Shown: positions 30,965 through 45,226 of the stretch, one piece after another | Layout: every line of letters starts with the position of its first letter | Position numbering within the stretch: position 1 is the first letter of the stretch | DNA from: Xestospongia muta | Lineage: Eukaryota; Porifera; Demospongiae; Haplosclerida; Petrosiidae | Assembly: GCA_963693285.1 (NCBI GenBank) | Contig: OY848920.1 | Coordinates: 9,038,182 to 9,102,181 of the forward strand | Reading direction: 5' to 3' | Length of the DNA stretch: 64,000 nt | Notes under the pieces: model-generated | What the model was told of the DNA's origin: nothing | Databases searched by the model: none | The model's input: the letters and a program-made list of their open reading frames with translations, nothing else | Program-made: the position numbers and the translations under genes

Positions 30965-31749
30965 CATGACATATTATTATAGTATGTGTTCTTAAAAATC
31001 ATTTTCTTTTAGCAATTTTTTAATATGATTCAAGTCAGTTGTGTTTAATTCTATTTCCTATACAAATGTTCTACAATCTAAATGTATTTGTATCTTTCTT
31101 AAAACTTAAGAAATTATGAATCAAATGAAGACAAGTATTTTAGTCATGTTTTAGTAAAGTCGGTAGCTATAGTGTCTCTTTTGTTGCCTTTTTAGTTATC
31201 TAGATATTATATCAGTGTAGCCATTCCCTTTAGATAGAGTTGTAGTGATTGAGGTGTGATATTTCTGGTCCTTCATGACCTACCTGATTCTAGTATATAC
31301 AAAACGTCCTTACATTTCCCAGTTCTCTGCAATAGTGGGATATTATGGGTAACTTATGATATGTACAATTCAACAGTTAGTTACTTGAATTATTCTTTTT
31401 TAAGAAGACAACAATGACATTCAAGATCCCTTACCAGTAGTAGGATAGCCACAACATTTAGTAACATAAGCATACATGTCATATCTTATACATTGATATA
31501 TTACATAGCATTTATTATATCACAGAGAAACATCAATTGAACACTTTATTAAAGATGATAACAACAATAATATGGCCTGCCATATTTCACACTAATCAAT
31601 AGCAGTATATCAGCAATTATAAAATAACCAGTAATATTATGTGGCAAATTAATTTAATTACAAATACATTTAAGATGCTATATAGTGCAGCTTAGCATGT
31701 GAATATGCTATCTTAGTTAATATGGCAAGTAAGATATATAGCTTGTAAG
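30965..31749. other. Spacer between DNAJB13-like fragment and Roco B
   Basis: AT-rich non-coding sequence. Unlike the flanks of A, C, D and E, the part next to Roco B is not visibly shared with the other copies. No gene is seen. Confidence 0.5.
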
Positions 31750-34700
31750 TTAATGCTTAATGTATTGTTGTTCTATGTCATGTGCAAGTGCATTCTCAGA
31801 GACAGGAGGATAACGGAGAGCAGACACTATTGTCTGCCATGTGTATGGTGTATTGAGCTTTGGGCTATGTTTCCAAAGATCAAGGACATTGTGAAGTTTT
31901 TGTATGACATCATTGTTACAAGTTTGAATAGATCGCAGACGATACTCTGGTACTTCAAGGAAAATTCCAATTTCGAACCATTTAAATGAAACTGGGGTTA
32001 AGACTTTCATTAGCTGCTTTGTTGTCGGTTCATTGGAAGAGGCTTGATAAGTAGCTAACCAGAGACTCTCTAGTTCACTAGGTGAATACCAAACAGTACG
32101 AGGACGTATAGAACAGATCACTTCTCCTTCTCTACCTATAGTAGCAATGTGTGGTTTACTGCTAACTTGACAGCATTTATCAGCTCTGCAGTAGAATGCA
32201 CAATTTGGAACGCTGATCTTGTATTTCCGATTCTTGATTACTTCCTTTAAACTATCTTCAAATGTCTCTCGTATTTCAGGAAGATATTTCCTGAGGTATT
32301 CCACTTCAGCTGAAGAATGATAATGTACTTCAAGTTGATGAAATGAATCAACTACAGTGACAGCAATACGTAAACCAGATATTTCAAAACTCACTGCATT
32401 GTTATGAGGAGTTTTAAGAGGTAGATCAGGATCATCAACTAATAGCTTGTATCCTTTGTTTGATAGACAAACTACTAATGCACAAAACAATCCAGCAGGA
32501 ACACAACCCTCAGAGAAATGGTAAAGTAATGGAGTAGTAGATAGCTGACTTAAGTCATCAGGATTAAGAGGAAGCAATAGAGCAGGCATAAAGAACCTCT
32601 TGTCATCTAACTTTGAACAAATGTAGAGGAATTCAAAAATTCTGGTAACCTCTGTTTCTGTGAACACTCCAGGTACGTAATGCTTAGAGACACCTTTTAA
32701 AATTTGTAATGACACAATACCCTTCTTCACCATTTCTTCATACTCCCCTCGATATGGTGGATACATTTGTTCTGTAAGTTCAGTCACTTTGTCAAGGAGT
32801 ACTTGTGGTGTGGTGAAGATTACATCTGGTAGTAAGTTGGGATAGTAAAGGATAAGATTGTACTTGGCAAGAAAGGTCAAAGCATCAATGATTTCATCTT
32901 CATTTTCAAACTGGTATTGTTGCACTATTTCTTTAACTTCTGTAAATGAGAAGACACAGCGATTGAGAGCTTGACTTTCCTTTTGAAGTGCTAGTTCTAG
33001 TACATGCCATCGTAATGGAATATCAACTTCTTCTGATACTGATGATGCAATACACTTTCTTAGCTCACAAATTACAGGATCATCAAATTTACCTTCTACA
33101 GCTTGTAGACCATTAACAGGATATATGCACTGTTTGAAACTAGAATCTCGAAACATCACTTGTTTCTTGGAGCTAGAGAACACTTCTACTAAATTTATTT
33201 CTTTGTCCTCAATTTTTTCTTCAATTTGTGATTTTTGAAGAGCTTCCTGGTACTTATCATAGTAAGTACCAACTAAGGCTATTTGCATTTTAGATTCTGG
33301 TGCACAATGAAGTATTCGTGTCTGTCGCTTCAAAATTTCTAGGTTAGTTAGAGCATGAACACCAAGGCTAAGTTGTCTTCCATCACTTGTCTCGTAATCC
33401 ATAAAAGGATGATCTGACGATTTCTCTGTTAATTTGAAGACTTGGAGAATGACTGATGTATCTGGAATGAATGCTTGCAACACTTCTTGAAATTGAGGTT
33501 GTCCTCCAGAGTCTACGAAATAGATCCACTTTTGTTGGTTGCAGGGAATGGAGTCAGATGTTTGTCTGGCTATGTGGAATGTTAAATTTGAGAGAGTTGC
33601 ATCATTGTGAGTAAAAATTGATTTCAAACCACTTGTTTGGTTAGGTTTTCTTTCCTTATCAAGATGTTTCATTTCTTTTGCAATCATGTCCATTAATAAA
33701 GTCTCATCCATCAACTCCCACTTCTCTCCACTAATATGTCGGTATCGACCAGAACACACAGCACGTATTGAACGTTCAGCACAAGATGTACTAGCTGTTG
33801 ACTCCACTGGAATACTAAGTAGAAGACATTTGAGATGTGTCTTACCAACACGAGGAGGACCTTGACAGAGACACTTGGTAAGACATAATTGTACTTTTCC
33901 TTTTTTCAATGCTTTCTTAACAGAATTTTGGCTCTGTCTGTTAAAAAAAATTTTACAAGTAACTATACAACTAAAATTCATGATGAGCCAAGTCGTTTAA
34001 AATAATTAAATATATTAATTACTATACCTTAACTTTGCAAACATTTCCCTCTTATGTGTTAATAGCTGTCTAATATATAATAGAAATAATGAAAACCATT
34101 TATGTATGAGATTGCTAACCTTTTCTTTTTCAGAGATTCCCTTAAACTATAAAAACAAATTTTTATTATATACTAAAGACCTGATGAAATCACTGACCAT
34201 TTTGATTCTTGTATTTTAGAAATACTATAAAAATGACAATATCCATAAAATTATAATAATTATAATAACTACTAACGTTTTTTCACTCTGCAAGTCCCTA
34301 ATAAGAATATGATCTGTTATGTTATACAAGTCCAATATAATAATCACTAACCTTATCACTTCAGGTTGCTTCCTTATATAATAATGACAAGAAAAGTCAA
34401 TGAGTTACAAAGTAGACTACTAACCTTAACAGTTCTGGTTCTCCTCTACACAATGATTTACATAATTACGTTTACTAATACAATAAAAGTCACTAACTTA
34501 AACTTTTCCAATGGTTTTGCAATCCTAAGATAATATTATGGAACTTGTGATACAATTAAAACATATATAATTATTATGTAAGATCTCAACCTCTTAAATC
34601 TTGGAATTTCCCTGATAATGAAAGAATATACAATAGAAATATAAAACACAAAATCACTAACTTTACTAAATATTGATGTGCCCTAAAACAAGCAAAATTT

Positions 34701-35303
34701 TAATAAATATGAGAGATATAGAACCACTAACCATTCTACTTCCCTACATATAAAATATAATTATTATCTAATTAATGTAATCAATATTATACCTTAGCAC
34801 TCTTTCTCTGTTACTGTTATTGCTTCTATTATAAAAAGATAATATATCTATATATAAACTATAATATTTCTAACCCAAGCAGTTCTGGATCCCTGCATAA
34901 TAATGTATAAAAATTAAACACACACGAAACCACTCTAACCTTGTTATCTCCTCTAGTTCCTTAATTATAAAACAATAATGCACATTATACATGAATCTAG
35001 AGATTCACTTACCACATCTATTTCTTCTAGTTCACTAGTGAACAAAATATAATAATGTCAGCACAGCACATGTCAACAAAATCACTAACCTTATCATTTT
35101 TGGTGCTTCTTCAATACTAAAGTAATGATGACATCATATCATTAAGTGCATGAATTTAAAATTGTATTAACCTTTCAAGTTCTTCCTGTAACATCCTAAA
35201 AGAAAAAGTATTTATTGCACATAGGTACATACATACATACATACATACATACATACATACATACATACATACATACACACACACACACGCACACACGCAC
35301 GAG

Positions 35304-35370
<67 letters not shown>

Positions 35371-38248
35371 TATATATATACATATATACATATATATAAC
35401 CAGCAATTACTATTAAAACTAAATATAAAACCTCCAAATATTGTTTTAGCAGTATAATCATAAAAGCATTGACATAGTCAAAGGAATCTACAGACTTTAT
35501 CTAATCAATTTAAAAATAAAAATAATAAATATATAATCTTCCTAGCTAGCTAGCTGTGTAAGTATAATATTAATGTAAACTTGTAATGTCCACTTACATT
35601 TTTAATGAATATAAGCAATGATTAATATACAGAGGCCATTTTATCCTGGGTCATCCCTGCAGATTAAGCACTGCCATGCTTAGTGATAACAGTAGACTTA
35701 ATTACCAATACACATGAAAATATTAGCAGGGACTATTAACTATGATGGATGCTATATGACCTTTTTAAGTGGAAACATGCAGTTTATTAATCATTAATCT
35801 CATCAGGAGGTCATGACATCTCTACCAAAGGCAACCAAAAGAATATTAAACTACAGAAAACACATTTCTACCAATTGCACTACTAAATAAGAGATAAATT
35901 CTCAATTAAGCATGTAAAGAAATGTGATCTGGTCAATCTATAGTCATGCCAACTCCAAAGTAGTCAGCAAAGAATAGTGTGTATAGCTAATTAAACTTGT
36001 GTCTGTTACACACTGTTAAAATAGATTGATTGATTTAACCAATATTTGGTTAAATAGGTTGTATGTAGCAAACTTATTTTGATGCAAGTAAGTAAACATA
36101 ATACTGTTTTGAGTACTAACGTACTACAAAAAAATACAGAACTCAGCTTACGATTCATTGTTAGTAGGCTTTCTCTTAACTTCTACTTCTTCTTCATCTG
36201 TATCTTCATCAGGACTGATAACATTTAAAAAAAAATTCACATAGACATGTAGGAATAGACTAAACATTGTTATAGTTTATAGGTGAGTGTCCTTTAATAA
36301 CACTATACCTGACCACTATAAAAATTCATTGGTAGATTTAACCAATATATGATTATACAGATTGTATGTAGCAAACTTAATTTGATGTAAAAGGTAATTA
36401 TAATATTGTTTTGATTACTAGTACTAATGTACTACTGTTTATGTAGTTAATGGCTAGAACAAATATATAAGTACATTTATGAAGTAGAGGACAATATATT
36501 ACCTGAACTACTTAGGAGATACAACCACTGGGTTTATTATAATTAGTATTAATTTAATACTTCATTAAAATCTAGATTGTTTCAATTTTAGATGAAATGA
36601 GACAATAGTACATTTTATTAGACAAAACAGGATTAGACAAAATGGCTATAAACTGATAAATTATGAACACTTAATGTAGGATACACTACAACCATGAGTG
36701 CACAGACAAATTACATTATTTAGTACATTAGACATTAGTCCCTGAGTTTTTAAACAAATATAGTATCACTAACCTTTGTTGTCCCTGTTGATCTTGTTCC
36801 TCCCTAATATTATAACATATTAACAAACATTATATAATCATAAATAACTAACTGTTCTAGTTGTTGTTGTTCTGTCCTATTAACAAAAACAACGATAATT
36901 ACATAATATATAATTATACTAACCTTAACATTAACATATCTAGATGTTCTAACTCCACCCTAATAAAATTTAATAAAACAATGATAAGAAAATTAACATT
37001 TTCATATACTTAACACCTTACCTTTGATGTTCTTGTTGTTCCTGTTCAATCCTAAAATAAAGAAATAAGGTTACTTGTCATCAATAGAATTATTAACCTT
37101 TCCATCTCCTCATAATCTTTCCTAAATAATGAAGTAATAATTTGTTATGATCATAGAAACACTTACCTTGTTAATTCGTCACTATAAGAATTAAAAAAGA
37201 ACAATAAAAAATATAGAAATGTTAAATATAAATTAAGTTATTGTACTTCTTTGTACAATATAATAACTGTTATTATTATATTACTATATTGTGTATATAA
37301 AATACACACTACTTTATTGTATCATATTCTATGGGAGTGTATTCTTATCTTTGTTTACATAGTATTGGTTTGTTATCATAATTTATCTCATCATAAGAAT
37401 TACTACATAGTATCTATAAAGGGAGTAAACAGTAGACTGGATGAGGATGGACTGGACTAGACATATAAATAATGAATTTTAGATAATATTTTAATATGTA
37501 AACCATGTACTCAAATAGCTAATCAGATCACTTCATCTGCGATTAATTAATAATATAGAATTTTAAAAATAAGTATTGCAGTGCTCAGTGTGAACAGGTA
37601 ATGGAATTGAACTGTCTTCTATAGTAACAGTAACCATCACTTTAAACATATATGCACTGGTTACAATTAATTTGTTTTGTTTCACATAAAACCATTGACC
37701 ATAGCCAAAGGAATGTACAGAATCTATCGAATCAACTTTTAATAAAAATAACAAATATATAATATCCCTAGCTACCCATGTGTAAAATATAATATTGATG
37801 TAAGCTTAATTATATGTCCACTTGCATTTAAAATCAATACACGTAATGGTTAATATGGTCATCCCTACAGATTAAGTGCTACTACTACTACTAATAATAA
37901 TAACAGGTTTTAATTACTAATACACATGACAACTCTCAACTTCTAAAGGGACTGTTAGCTATGATGGATGTTATATGACCTTTTGAGTGGAAACATGGAG
38001 GAACTACTTCACTTCCTGTGTAACATCCAATACATATTATTGTTATTCACTTCCACATAACGTTCACAAACAATTGTAACTTACTCAAAGTCCTCATCAC
38101 TAGACAAGTAGCTACTATTGATAATTAGCACAATAACAAACAAATTAATCTAAAACTCAGCTTACTATTCATCGTTAGTAGGTTTCCTCTTAACCTCCAC
38201 TTCTTCCTCTTCTTCGTCCGTATCTTCATCAGGGCTGCTGCTAGCCAT
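31750..38248 (-). CDS. Roco B: divergent Roc-COR-Death paralogue with non-repetitive microexons
   Basis: The main exon (31750-33937) begins after a clear TTTTTTTAACAG acceptor, in the same phase as in A. It encodes GPPRVGKTH, DSGGQPQF, VGTYYDKY, COR and a diverged Death-like domain ending DIEQQYIKH. The segment between Walker A and G3 (LDKERKPNQTSGLKSIFTHN) and the Death domain differ most from the other paralogues. Exon 1 is 38166-38248 (MASSSPDEDTDEEEEEVEVK) and exon 2 is 38085-38114. Between them and the main exon lie many short phase-2 exons, described in a separate entry, in place of the 153-bp array. The start at 38248 matches the first exons of C and D; an in-frame Met further upstream is not supported by them. 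The body is firm, the short exons less so. Confidence 0.78.
34028..37185 (-). other. Roco B diverged microexons (E/Q/L-rich stalk)
   Basis: On the minus strand, many short blocks sit between AG and GT(T/A)AG in the same phase as the arrays. In transcript order they include DELTR (15 nt, near 37169), KDYEEMER (24), IEQEQQEHQR (30), VELEHLDMLMLR (36), TEQQQLEQ (24), EEQDQQGQQR (30), a second acidic exon SPDEDTDEEEVEVKRKPTNN (near 36151-36218), MLQEELER (24, near 35170), IEEAPKMIR (27), GEPELLR, KQPEVIR, ESLKKKR and EMFAKLR (21 nt each, the last at 34028-34048). Some intervening candidates break the pattern (for example a 20-nt block near 34940), so the complete chain is not settled. Confidence 0.65.
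35225..35400. repeat. ACAT / AC / TATA compound microsatellite
   Basis: ACAT repeats, then AC repeats with a short GCGCGC core, then ACAT and TATA repeats, within an intron of Roco B. Short frames across it are artefacts. Confidence 0.93.
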
Positions 38249-39245
38249 GATTGATTGAGCAAGGTCAGCTGAGTTGTTAGCCACACCCTCAAGCTTGTGG
38301 GCGTGAATAACTATTATTAATAAATTGTAGATTTTTTTGTTGGAAACATTTCTAAATAGTTCACAGTCTTCCCAGTTGATCATTTTTTAGTCACAATAGC
38401 AAAAACTATAGCCACAAGATTTATAGCTCCTGGAATATTAAACTCGTCATGTGGATTATGACAAATATTCACATCAGTGTATCCATTTCTTTGAAGGCAG
38501 ATATAAGTATCAGGTCCCCAGTAACACAATTGCAAGTCATACTAACTCAAAGATGCACCTCTAAAATCACAATGCAACATTGTCTATAGTATTTACTGTA
38601 AATAACAACTGCTCTAACTGCTAGACAACAAATGCATTTCTGTTCTCTTTACATACAAAAATAATATACTTAATGTTCAGAATTTGGTTCAAATCAATTT
38701 TTAAATCATTTCAACTATTAATCTAATCAGTTGAATTATATCCTGTTTACATAATATTGTTAGTATAATCTACTGTAATTAAACCACTGTATATCTTACA
38801 CATAATACCAGTGATATAGTAGTATTAAAATTATTAATATGAACATTTATTATAAAAACTATAGTCACTGGTTTATAAGTAATTACTGCTAGAGTTTCTT
38901 CCCTTAGCCAGAGTTTGTATTTATTAGCTGTACAGGACAACATCACTATATTTAGGTCCTTACAACATGAAGGGGATAGACACTGAGGGAGTCACAAGAT
39001 ATCACTATTTTCACCAGTTTGTAATGCCTTTCAATAACTTACTCTTCTTGAACAATAATGAAATCAAAATTTATAATACTTTAAAAGTGCAATATAAGAA
39101 ATATAAGATCAAGTTTACTAATGTAGACAAAAAAATGTGTGACATGTGTAATTAGTAAGTTTGTTTAATTTAAAAGATGTGAAATCTATGTAAGTTTGCA
39201 TAAAATGTGTACTTTTAACAAGAGCAGTATTTTAGTCTACTTGTT
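38249..39245. other. Spacer between Roco B start and Roco C end
   Basis: This contains the Roco B promoter side (38249-38560) and then a copy of the duplicated 3'-flank block (38560-39240) also seen at 47225-47910 and 55625-56310. A 62-codon plus-strand frame (38967-39155) recurs in all three copies, but only because the whole block is duplicated. Confidence 0.7.
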
Positions 39246-41679
39246 CTAGAGATATCGTTGCTTTATCTTAGATGCAAGGTTTTCATCGAAGACAATACGA
39301 GAGCGAAGAGAGGAGACAATTGTCTGCCATGTGTATGGTTTAGTAGGCTTTGGATTATTTTTCCAGAAATCAAGAACACCATATAGTCGTTGTATAACAT
39401 CATCATTACAACTTCGTATAGATTGCAAGCGATAATTTGGAACTTCAAGATAAATACCAATCTCAAACCATTTATGTGATGTTTCAGTTAACTCTTCCAT
39501 TAGCTGAGATGTTGTTAATTCACTGGAAGAGGATGGATAAGGGGCTAACCAAAGACTTTCAGCCTCACTAGGTGAATACCAAACAGTACGAGGACGTATA
39601 GAACAGATCACTTCTCCTTCTCTACCTATAATAGCAATGTGTGGTTTACTGCTACTTTGATAGCATTTATCAGCTCTGCAATAGAATGTACAATTTGGAA
39701 TGTTGATCTTGTATTTCCTATTCTTGATTACTTCTTTTAAACTGTCTACAAATGTCTCTCGTATTTCAGGAAGATATTTCCTGAGGTATTCCACTTCAGC
39801 TGAAGAATGGTAATGTACTTCAAGTTGATAAAATGAATCAACTACAGTGACAGCAATACGTAAACCAGATATTTCAAAACTCACTGCATTGTTATGAGGA
39901 GTTTTAAGAGGTAGATCAGGATCATCAACTAATAGCTTGTATCCTTTGTTTGATAGACAAACTACTAATGCACAAAACAATCCAGCAGGAACACAGCCCT
40001 CAGAGAAATGGTAAAATAATGGAGTAGTAGATAGCTTACTCAAGTCATCAGGATTAAGAGGAAGCAATAGAGCAGGCATAAAGAACCTCTTGTCATCTAA
40101 CTTTGAACAAATGTAGAGGAATTCAAAAATTCTGGTAACCTCTGTTTCTGTGAATACTCCAGGTACGTAATGCTTAGAAAAATCCTTCAAAATTTGTAAT
40201 GACACAATACCCTTCTTCACCATTTCTTCATACTCCCCTCGATATGGTGGATACATTTGTTCTGTAAGTTCAGTCACTTTGTCAAGGAGTACTTGTGGTG
40301 TGGTGAACATTACATCTGGTAGTAAGTTGGGATAGTAAAAGATAAGGTTGTACTTGGCAAGAAAGGTCAGAGCAGAACCAACTTCATCTTCATTTTCAAA
40401 CTGGTATCGTTTGGATATTTCTTTAACTTCTGCAAATGAGAAGACACAGCGATCGAGAGCTTGACTTTCCTTTTGAAGTCCTAGTTCTAGCACATGCCAT
40501 CGTAGTGGAATATCAACTTCTTCAGATACTGATGATGCAATACACTTTCTTAGCTCACAAACTACAGGATCATCAAATTTACCTTCTACAGCTTGTAGAC
40601 CATTAACAGGATATATACACTGTTTGAAACTAGAATCTCGAAACATCACTTGTTTCTTAGAGCCAGAGAACACTTCTACTAAATTTATTTCTTTGTCCTC
40701 TATTTTTTCTTCAATTTGTGATATTTGAAGTGCTTCCTGGTACTTATCATAGTAAGTACCAACTAAGGCTATCTGCATTTTAGCTTCTGATGTACTATGA
40801 AGTATTCGTGCCTGTCGCTTCAAAATTTCTTGGTTAGTTAGAGCATGAACACCAAGGCTAAGTTGTTTCCCATCTTTAGTCTCATAATCCATAAAAGGAT
40901 GATCTGAAAATTTCTCTGTTAATTTGAAAACTTAGAGAATGACTGATGTATCTGGAATGAATGCTTGCAACACTTCTTGAAATTGTGGTTGTCCTCCGGA
41001 GTCTATGAAATAGATCCATTTTTGTTTGCTATGAGAAATGGATTGCGATATTCCTGCACAGGTAATTAATTCAGAGATAGTTGTATCATCAACGTCCAAA
41101 TCTGACGCTAAAATAGGGTCTTCTTCTTTGTTAAGGTATTTCATCTCATTTGCAATCATGTTCATTAGTAAAGTCTCATCCATTAACTCCCACTTCTCTC
41201 CATCGATCTGTCGATATCTATTATAACACACAGCACGTATTGAACGTTCAGCACAAGATGTACTAGCTGATAACTTCACTGGAATACTAAGTAGAAGACA
41301 TTTGAGATGTGTCTTACCAACACGAGGAGGACCTTGACAGAGACACTTGGTAAGACATAGTCGTACTCTTCTACTTTTCAATGCTTTCTCGACAGTAAAT
41401 GCTCTTCTAGTTAGTTTAAAATATATAAAATGTGATTAACCTGTGATTAACACTAACCTGTTCAATTCAAACATTCCAATACTAAATTAATGATATCAAT
41501 ACAATTAATTAAGAATAATATACTAACTTTCTCGATTGAGGTTGTTTCCTGTACATATAAAATTTATGTACAAATAAAATAAGTAAATTATAAACTAATT
41601 ACTAACCTTATAAACTTGTAAAATTGTCTATTAGTAAATTAAGAACATAATTATTATTATATATTTATCATTAACTAAC

Positions 41680-44467
41680 TTCATCATATTTGGGTGTTCC
41701 CTATTAAAACAATAATGTACATGTACATGTAAATTTGTATCATAGAACCACTAACCTTGCCAATTCCTGATTCATCCTAATAGTAAATTGGTCATATAAA
41801 TTAACTTAAATTTATACAAAATCACTGCTAACCTTGCCAAATCTGGGTGTTCCCTATTAAAACATTAATGTACATGTACATGTAAATTTGTATCATAGAA
41901 CCACTAACCTTGCAAATTCCTGATTCATCCTAATAGTAAATTGGTCGTATAAATTTACTTAAATTTATACAAAATCACTGCTAACCTTGTCAAATCTGGG
42001 TGTTCCCTATTTAAACAATAATGTACATGTACATGTACATGTAAATTTGTATCATAGAACCACTAACCTTGCCAATTCCTGAATCATCCTAATAGTAAAT
42101 TGGTCATATAAATTTACTTAAATTTATACAAAATCACTGCTAACCTTTCCAAATCTGGGTGTTCCCTATTAAAACATTAATGTGCATGTACATGTAAATT
42201 TGTATCATAGAACCACTAACCTTGCCAATTCCTGAATCATCCTAATAGTAAATTGGTCATATAAATTTACTTAAATTTATACAAAATCACTGCTAACCTT
42301 GCCAAATCTGGGTGTTCCCTATTAAAGCATTAATGTACATGTACATGTAAATTTGTATCATAGAACCACTAACCTTGCAAATTTCTGAGTCATCCTAATA
42401 GTAAATTGGTCATATAAATTTACTTAAATTTATACAAAATCACTGCTAACCTTGCCAAATCTGGGTGTTCCCTATTAAAACAATAATGTACATGTACATG
42501 TAAATTTGTATCATAGAACCACTAACCTTGCCAATTCCTGATTCATCCTAATAGTAAATTTGTCATATAAATTTACTTAAATTTATACAAAATCACTGCT
42601 AACCTTTCCAAATCTGGGTGTTCCCTATTAAAACAATAATGTACATGTACATGTAAATTTGTATCATAGAACCACTAACCTTGCAAATTCCTGCATCATC
42701 CTAATAGTAAATTTGTCATATAAATTTACTTAAATTTATACAAAATCACTGCTAACCTTTCCAAATCTGGGTGTTCTCTATTAAAACATTAATGTACATG
42801 TACATGTAAATTTGTATCATAGAACCACTAACCTTGCAAATTCCTCATTCATCCTAATAGTAAATTGGTCATATAAATTTACTTAACTTTATACAAAATC
42901 ACTGCTAACCTTGCCAAATCTGGGTGTTCCCTATTAAAACATTAATGTACATGTACATGTAAAATTGTATCATAGAACCACTAACCTTGCCAATTCCTGA
43001 TTCATCCTAATAGTAAATTGGTCATATAAATTTACTTAAATTTATACAAAATCACTGCTAACCTTGCCAAATCTGGGTGTTCCCTATTAAAACAATAATG
43101 TACATGTACATGTAAATTTGTATCATAGAACCACTAACCTTGCCAGTTCCTGATTCATCCTAATAGTAAATTGGTCATATAAATTTACTTAAATTTATAC
43201 AAAATCACTGCTAACCTTTTCAAATCTGGGTGCTTCCTATTAAAACATTAATGTACATGTACATGTAAATTTGTATCATAGAACCACTAACCTTGCCAAT
43301 TCCAGTTTCATCCTAATAGTAAATTGGTCATATAAATTTACTTAAATTTATACAAAATCACTGCTAACCTTGCCAAATCTGGGTGTTCCCTATTAAAACA
43401 ATAATGTACATGTACATATAAATTTGTATCATAGAACCACTAACCTTGCAAATTCCTTATTCATCCTAATAGTAAATTGGTCATATAAATTTACTTAAAT
43501 TTATACAAAATCACTGCTAACTTTTCCAAATCTGGGTGTTCCCTATTAAAACAATAATGTACATGTACATGTAAATTTGTATGATAGAACCACTAACCTT
43601 GCAAATTCCTGATACATCCTAATAGTAAATTGGTCATATAAATTTACTTAACTTTATACAAAATCACTGCTAACCTTGCCAAATCTGGGTGTTCCCTATT
43701 AAAACATTAATGTACATGTACATGTAAATTTGTATCATAGAACCACTAACCTTGCAAATTCCTGATACATCCTAATAGTAAATTTGTCATATAAATTTAC
43801 TTAAATTTATACAAAATCACTGCTAACCTTGCCAAATCTGGGTGTTCCCTATTAAAGCATTAATGTACATGTACATATAAATTTGTATCATAGAACCACT
43901 AACCTTGCAAATTCCTGAATCATCCTAATAGTAAATTAGTCATATAAATTTACTTAAATTTATACAAAATCACTGCTAACTTTGCCAAATCTGGGTGTTC
44001 CCTATTAAAACAATAATGTACATGTACATGTAAATTTGTATCATAGAACCACTAACCTTATAAATTCCTGATTCATCCTAATAGTAAATTGGTTATATTA
44101 AATTTACTTAAATTTATACAAAAACACTGCTAACCTTGCCAAATTAGGGTGTTCATTAAAACTATAATGTACATGTACATGTAAATTTGTATCATAGAAC
44201 CACTAACCTTGCCAATTTCTGATACATCCTAATAGTAAATTGGTCATATAAATGTACTTAAATTTATACAAAAACACTGCTAACCTTGCCAAATTAGGGT
44301 GTTCCCTATTAAAACAATATTGTACATGTACATGTAAATTTGTATCATAGAACCACTAACCTTGTCAATTCCTGCTCTATCCTAATAGTAAATTGATCAT
44401 ATAAATTTACTTAAATTTATACAAAATCATTGCTAACCTTTCCAATTCCTGAAAACTTAAATCTTTC
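41680..44467 (-). repeat. Array C: 153-bp repeat with about 36 microexons of 21 nt plus one of 30 nt
   Basis: Same architecture and phase as array A: 18 EHPD-type and 18 MNQE-type segments counted by eye. The distal end is a 30-nt segment KDLSFQELER that looks like a fused or extended heptad. Some units (for example near 42030, with an extra ACATGT) match array E at the same position, so C and E derive from one recent duplication. Confidence 0.85.
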
Positions 44468-44708
44468 CTAATACAAACAATAATGTAATAACAACAATAT
44501 AATGTACAAATCATCCTACTATTATTTTAAAGGTAATATGTTAAAATAATTACTACTCATATAGGTTATTTATTTATTTATGTAATATACAAATGATTGA
44601 ATTGTTGAGTACAAAATAATTAGTTAATCAGATTACTTTATTTGTGGTTAATTAAATTAGTTTGTGATAGCTAAAACAGAGAAAAGAACAAAGATGCTAG
44701 TATCATAT

Positions 44709-45226
44709 TAGTCTCACAAGGTCAGACCTTTTGCTTAGAGAGGAAGGGTCTGGTCTAACACACATAGTACACTTGTCTCCTTCCCCAGCATTCCTGGGGA
44801 AACCACTGTTTGGTCAAGAGGTACTTGAGCAAACTCCAATGTTTTACATATTAGCATAAAAATGTTATGTGTAATTACTACTAATGAAGTCTTCACGTGT
44901 TTCTTTTGGACTTGAAACCTTGAAACTCGAAAACCTGCAGTTGTCCTGTCTTTTGTTCTTAGGTCTTTTCATAACTTAATAATTCGCTATCATATTCAGT
45001 GTGAAATTAATAAATCTCTTAAGCCAGTAAATAAATTATCTTGCTTGCTGCTGTGATGATGGAATATTGTCTTGGCTATGGGGTTGATACCATGTTTATA
45101 TTAACATGTAATCAAACCACAGTTATATAATGTTACATAGTTAATGAAATTCCTTTTGACAACTGTACTATAAGTGTTAGACCAGACCCTTCCTCTCTAA
45201 GCAAAGGGTCTGACCTCGTGAGACCA
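44709..45226. mobile_element. MITE with ~48-bp terminal inverted repeats, copy 1
   Basis: The left end TAGTCTCACAAGGTCAGACC and the right end (reverse complement TGGTCTCACGAGGTCAGACC) continue as near-perfect inverted repeats through GCTTAGAGAGGAAGGGTCTG and GTCTAACAC. The flanks TATCATAT and TCTCATAT may be an imperfect 8-bp target duplication. The ~520-bp interior has no transposase frame, so it is non-autonomous. Class assignment (hAT-like from the 8 bp) is tentative. Confidence 0.85.

Noticed and set aside
34940..35025. Two further candidate microexons in Roco B (about 20 and 22 nt)
   Set aside because: Their lengths break the common phase, so they are either not exons or have borders that I cannot place.
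38249..38383. Upstream in-frame Met for Roco B (MINWEDCELF...)
   Set aside because: The first exons of C and D begin at the MASSSPDED Met, and I see no matching conserved extension, so 38248 is preferred.
38967..39155. 62-codon plus-strand frame repeated at 47637 and 56037
   Set aside because: It lies in the duplicated 3' flank of the Roco genes, so its recurrence follows from the duplication. The founder region near 20093 does not keep the frame, and no domain is recognised.
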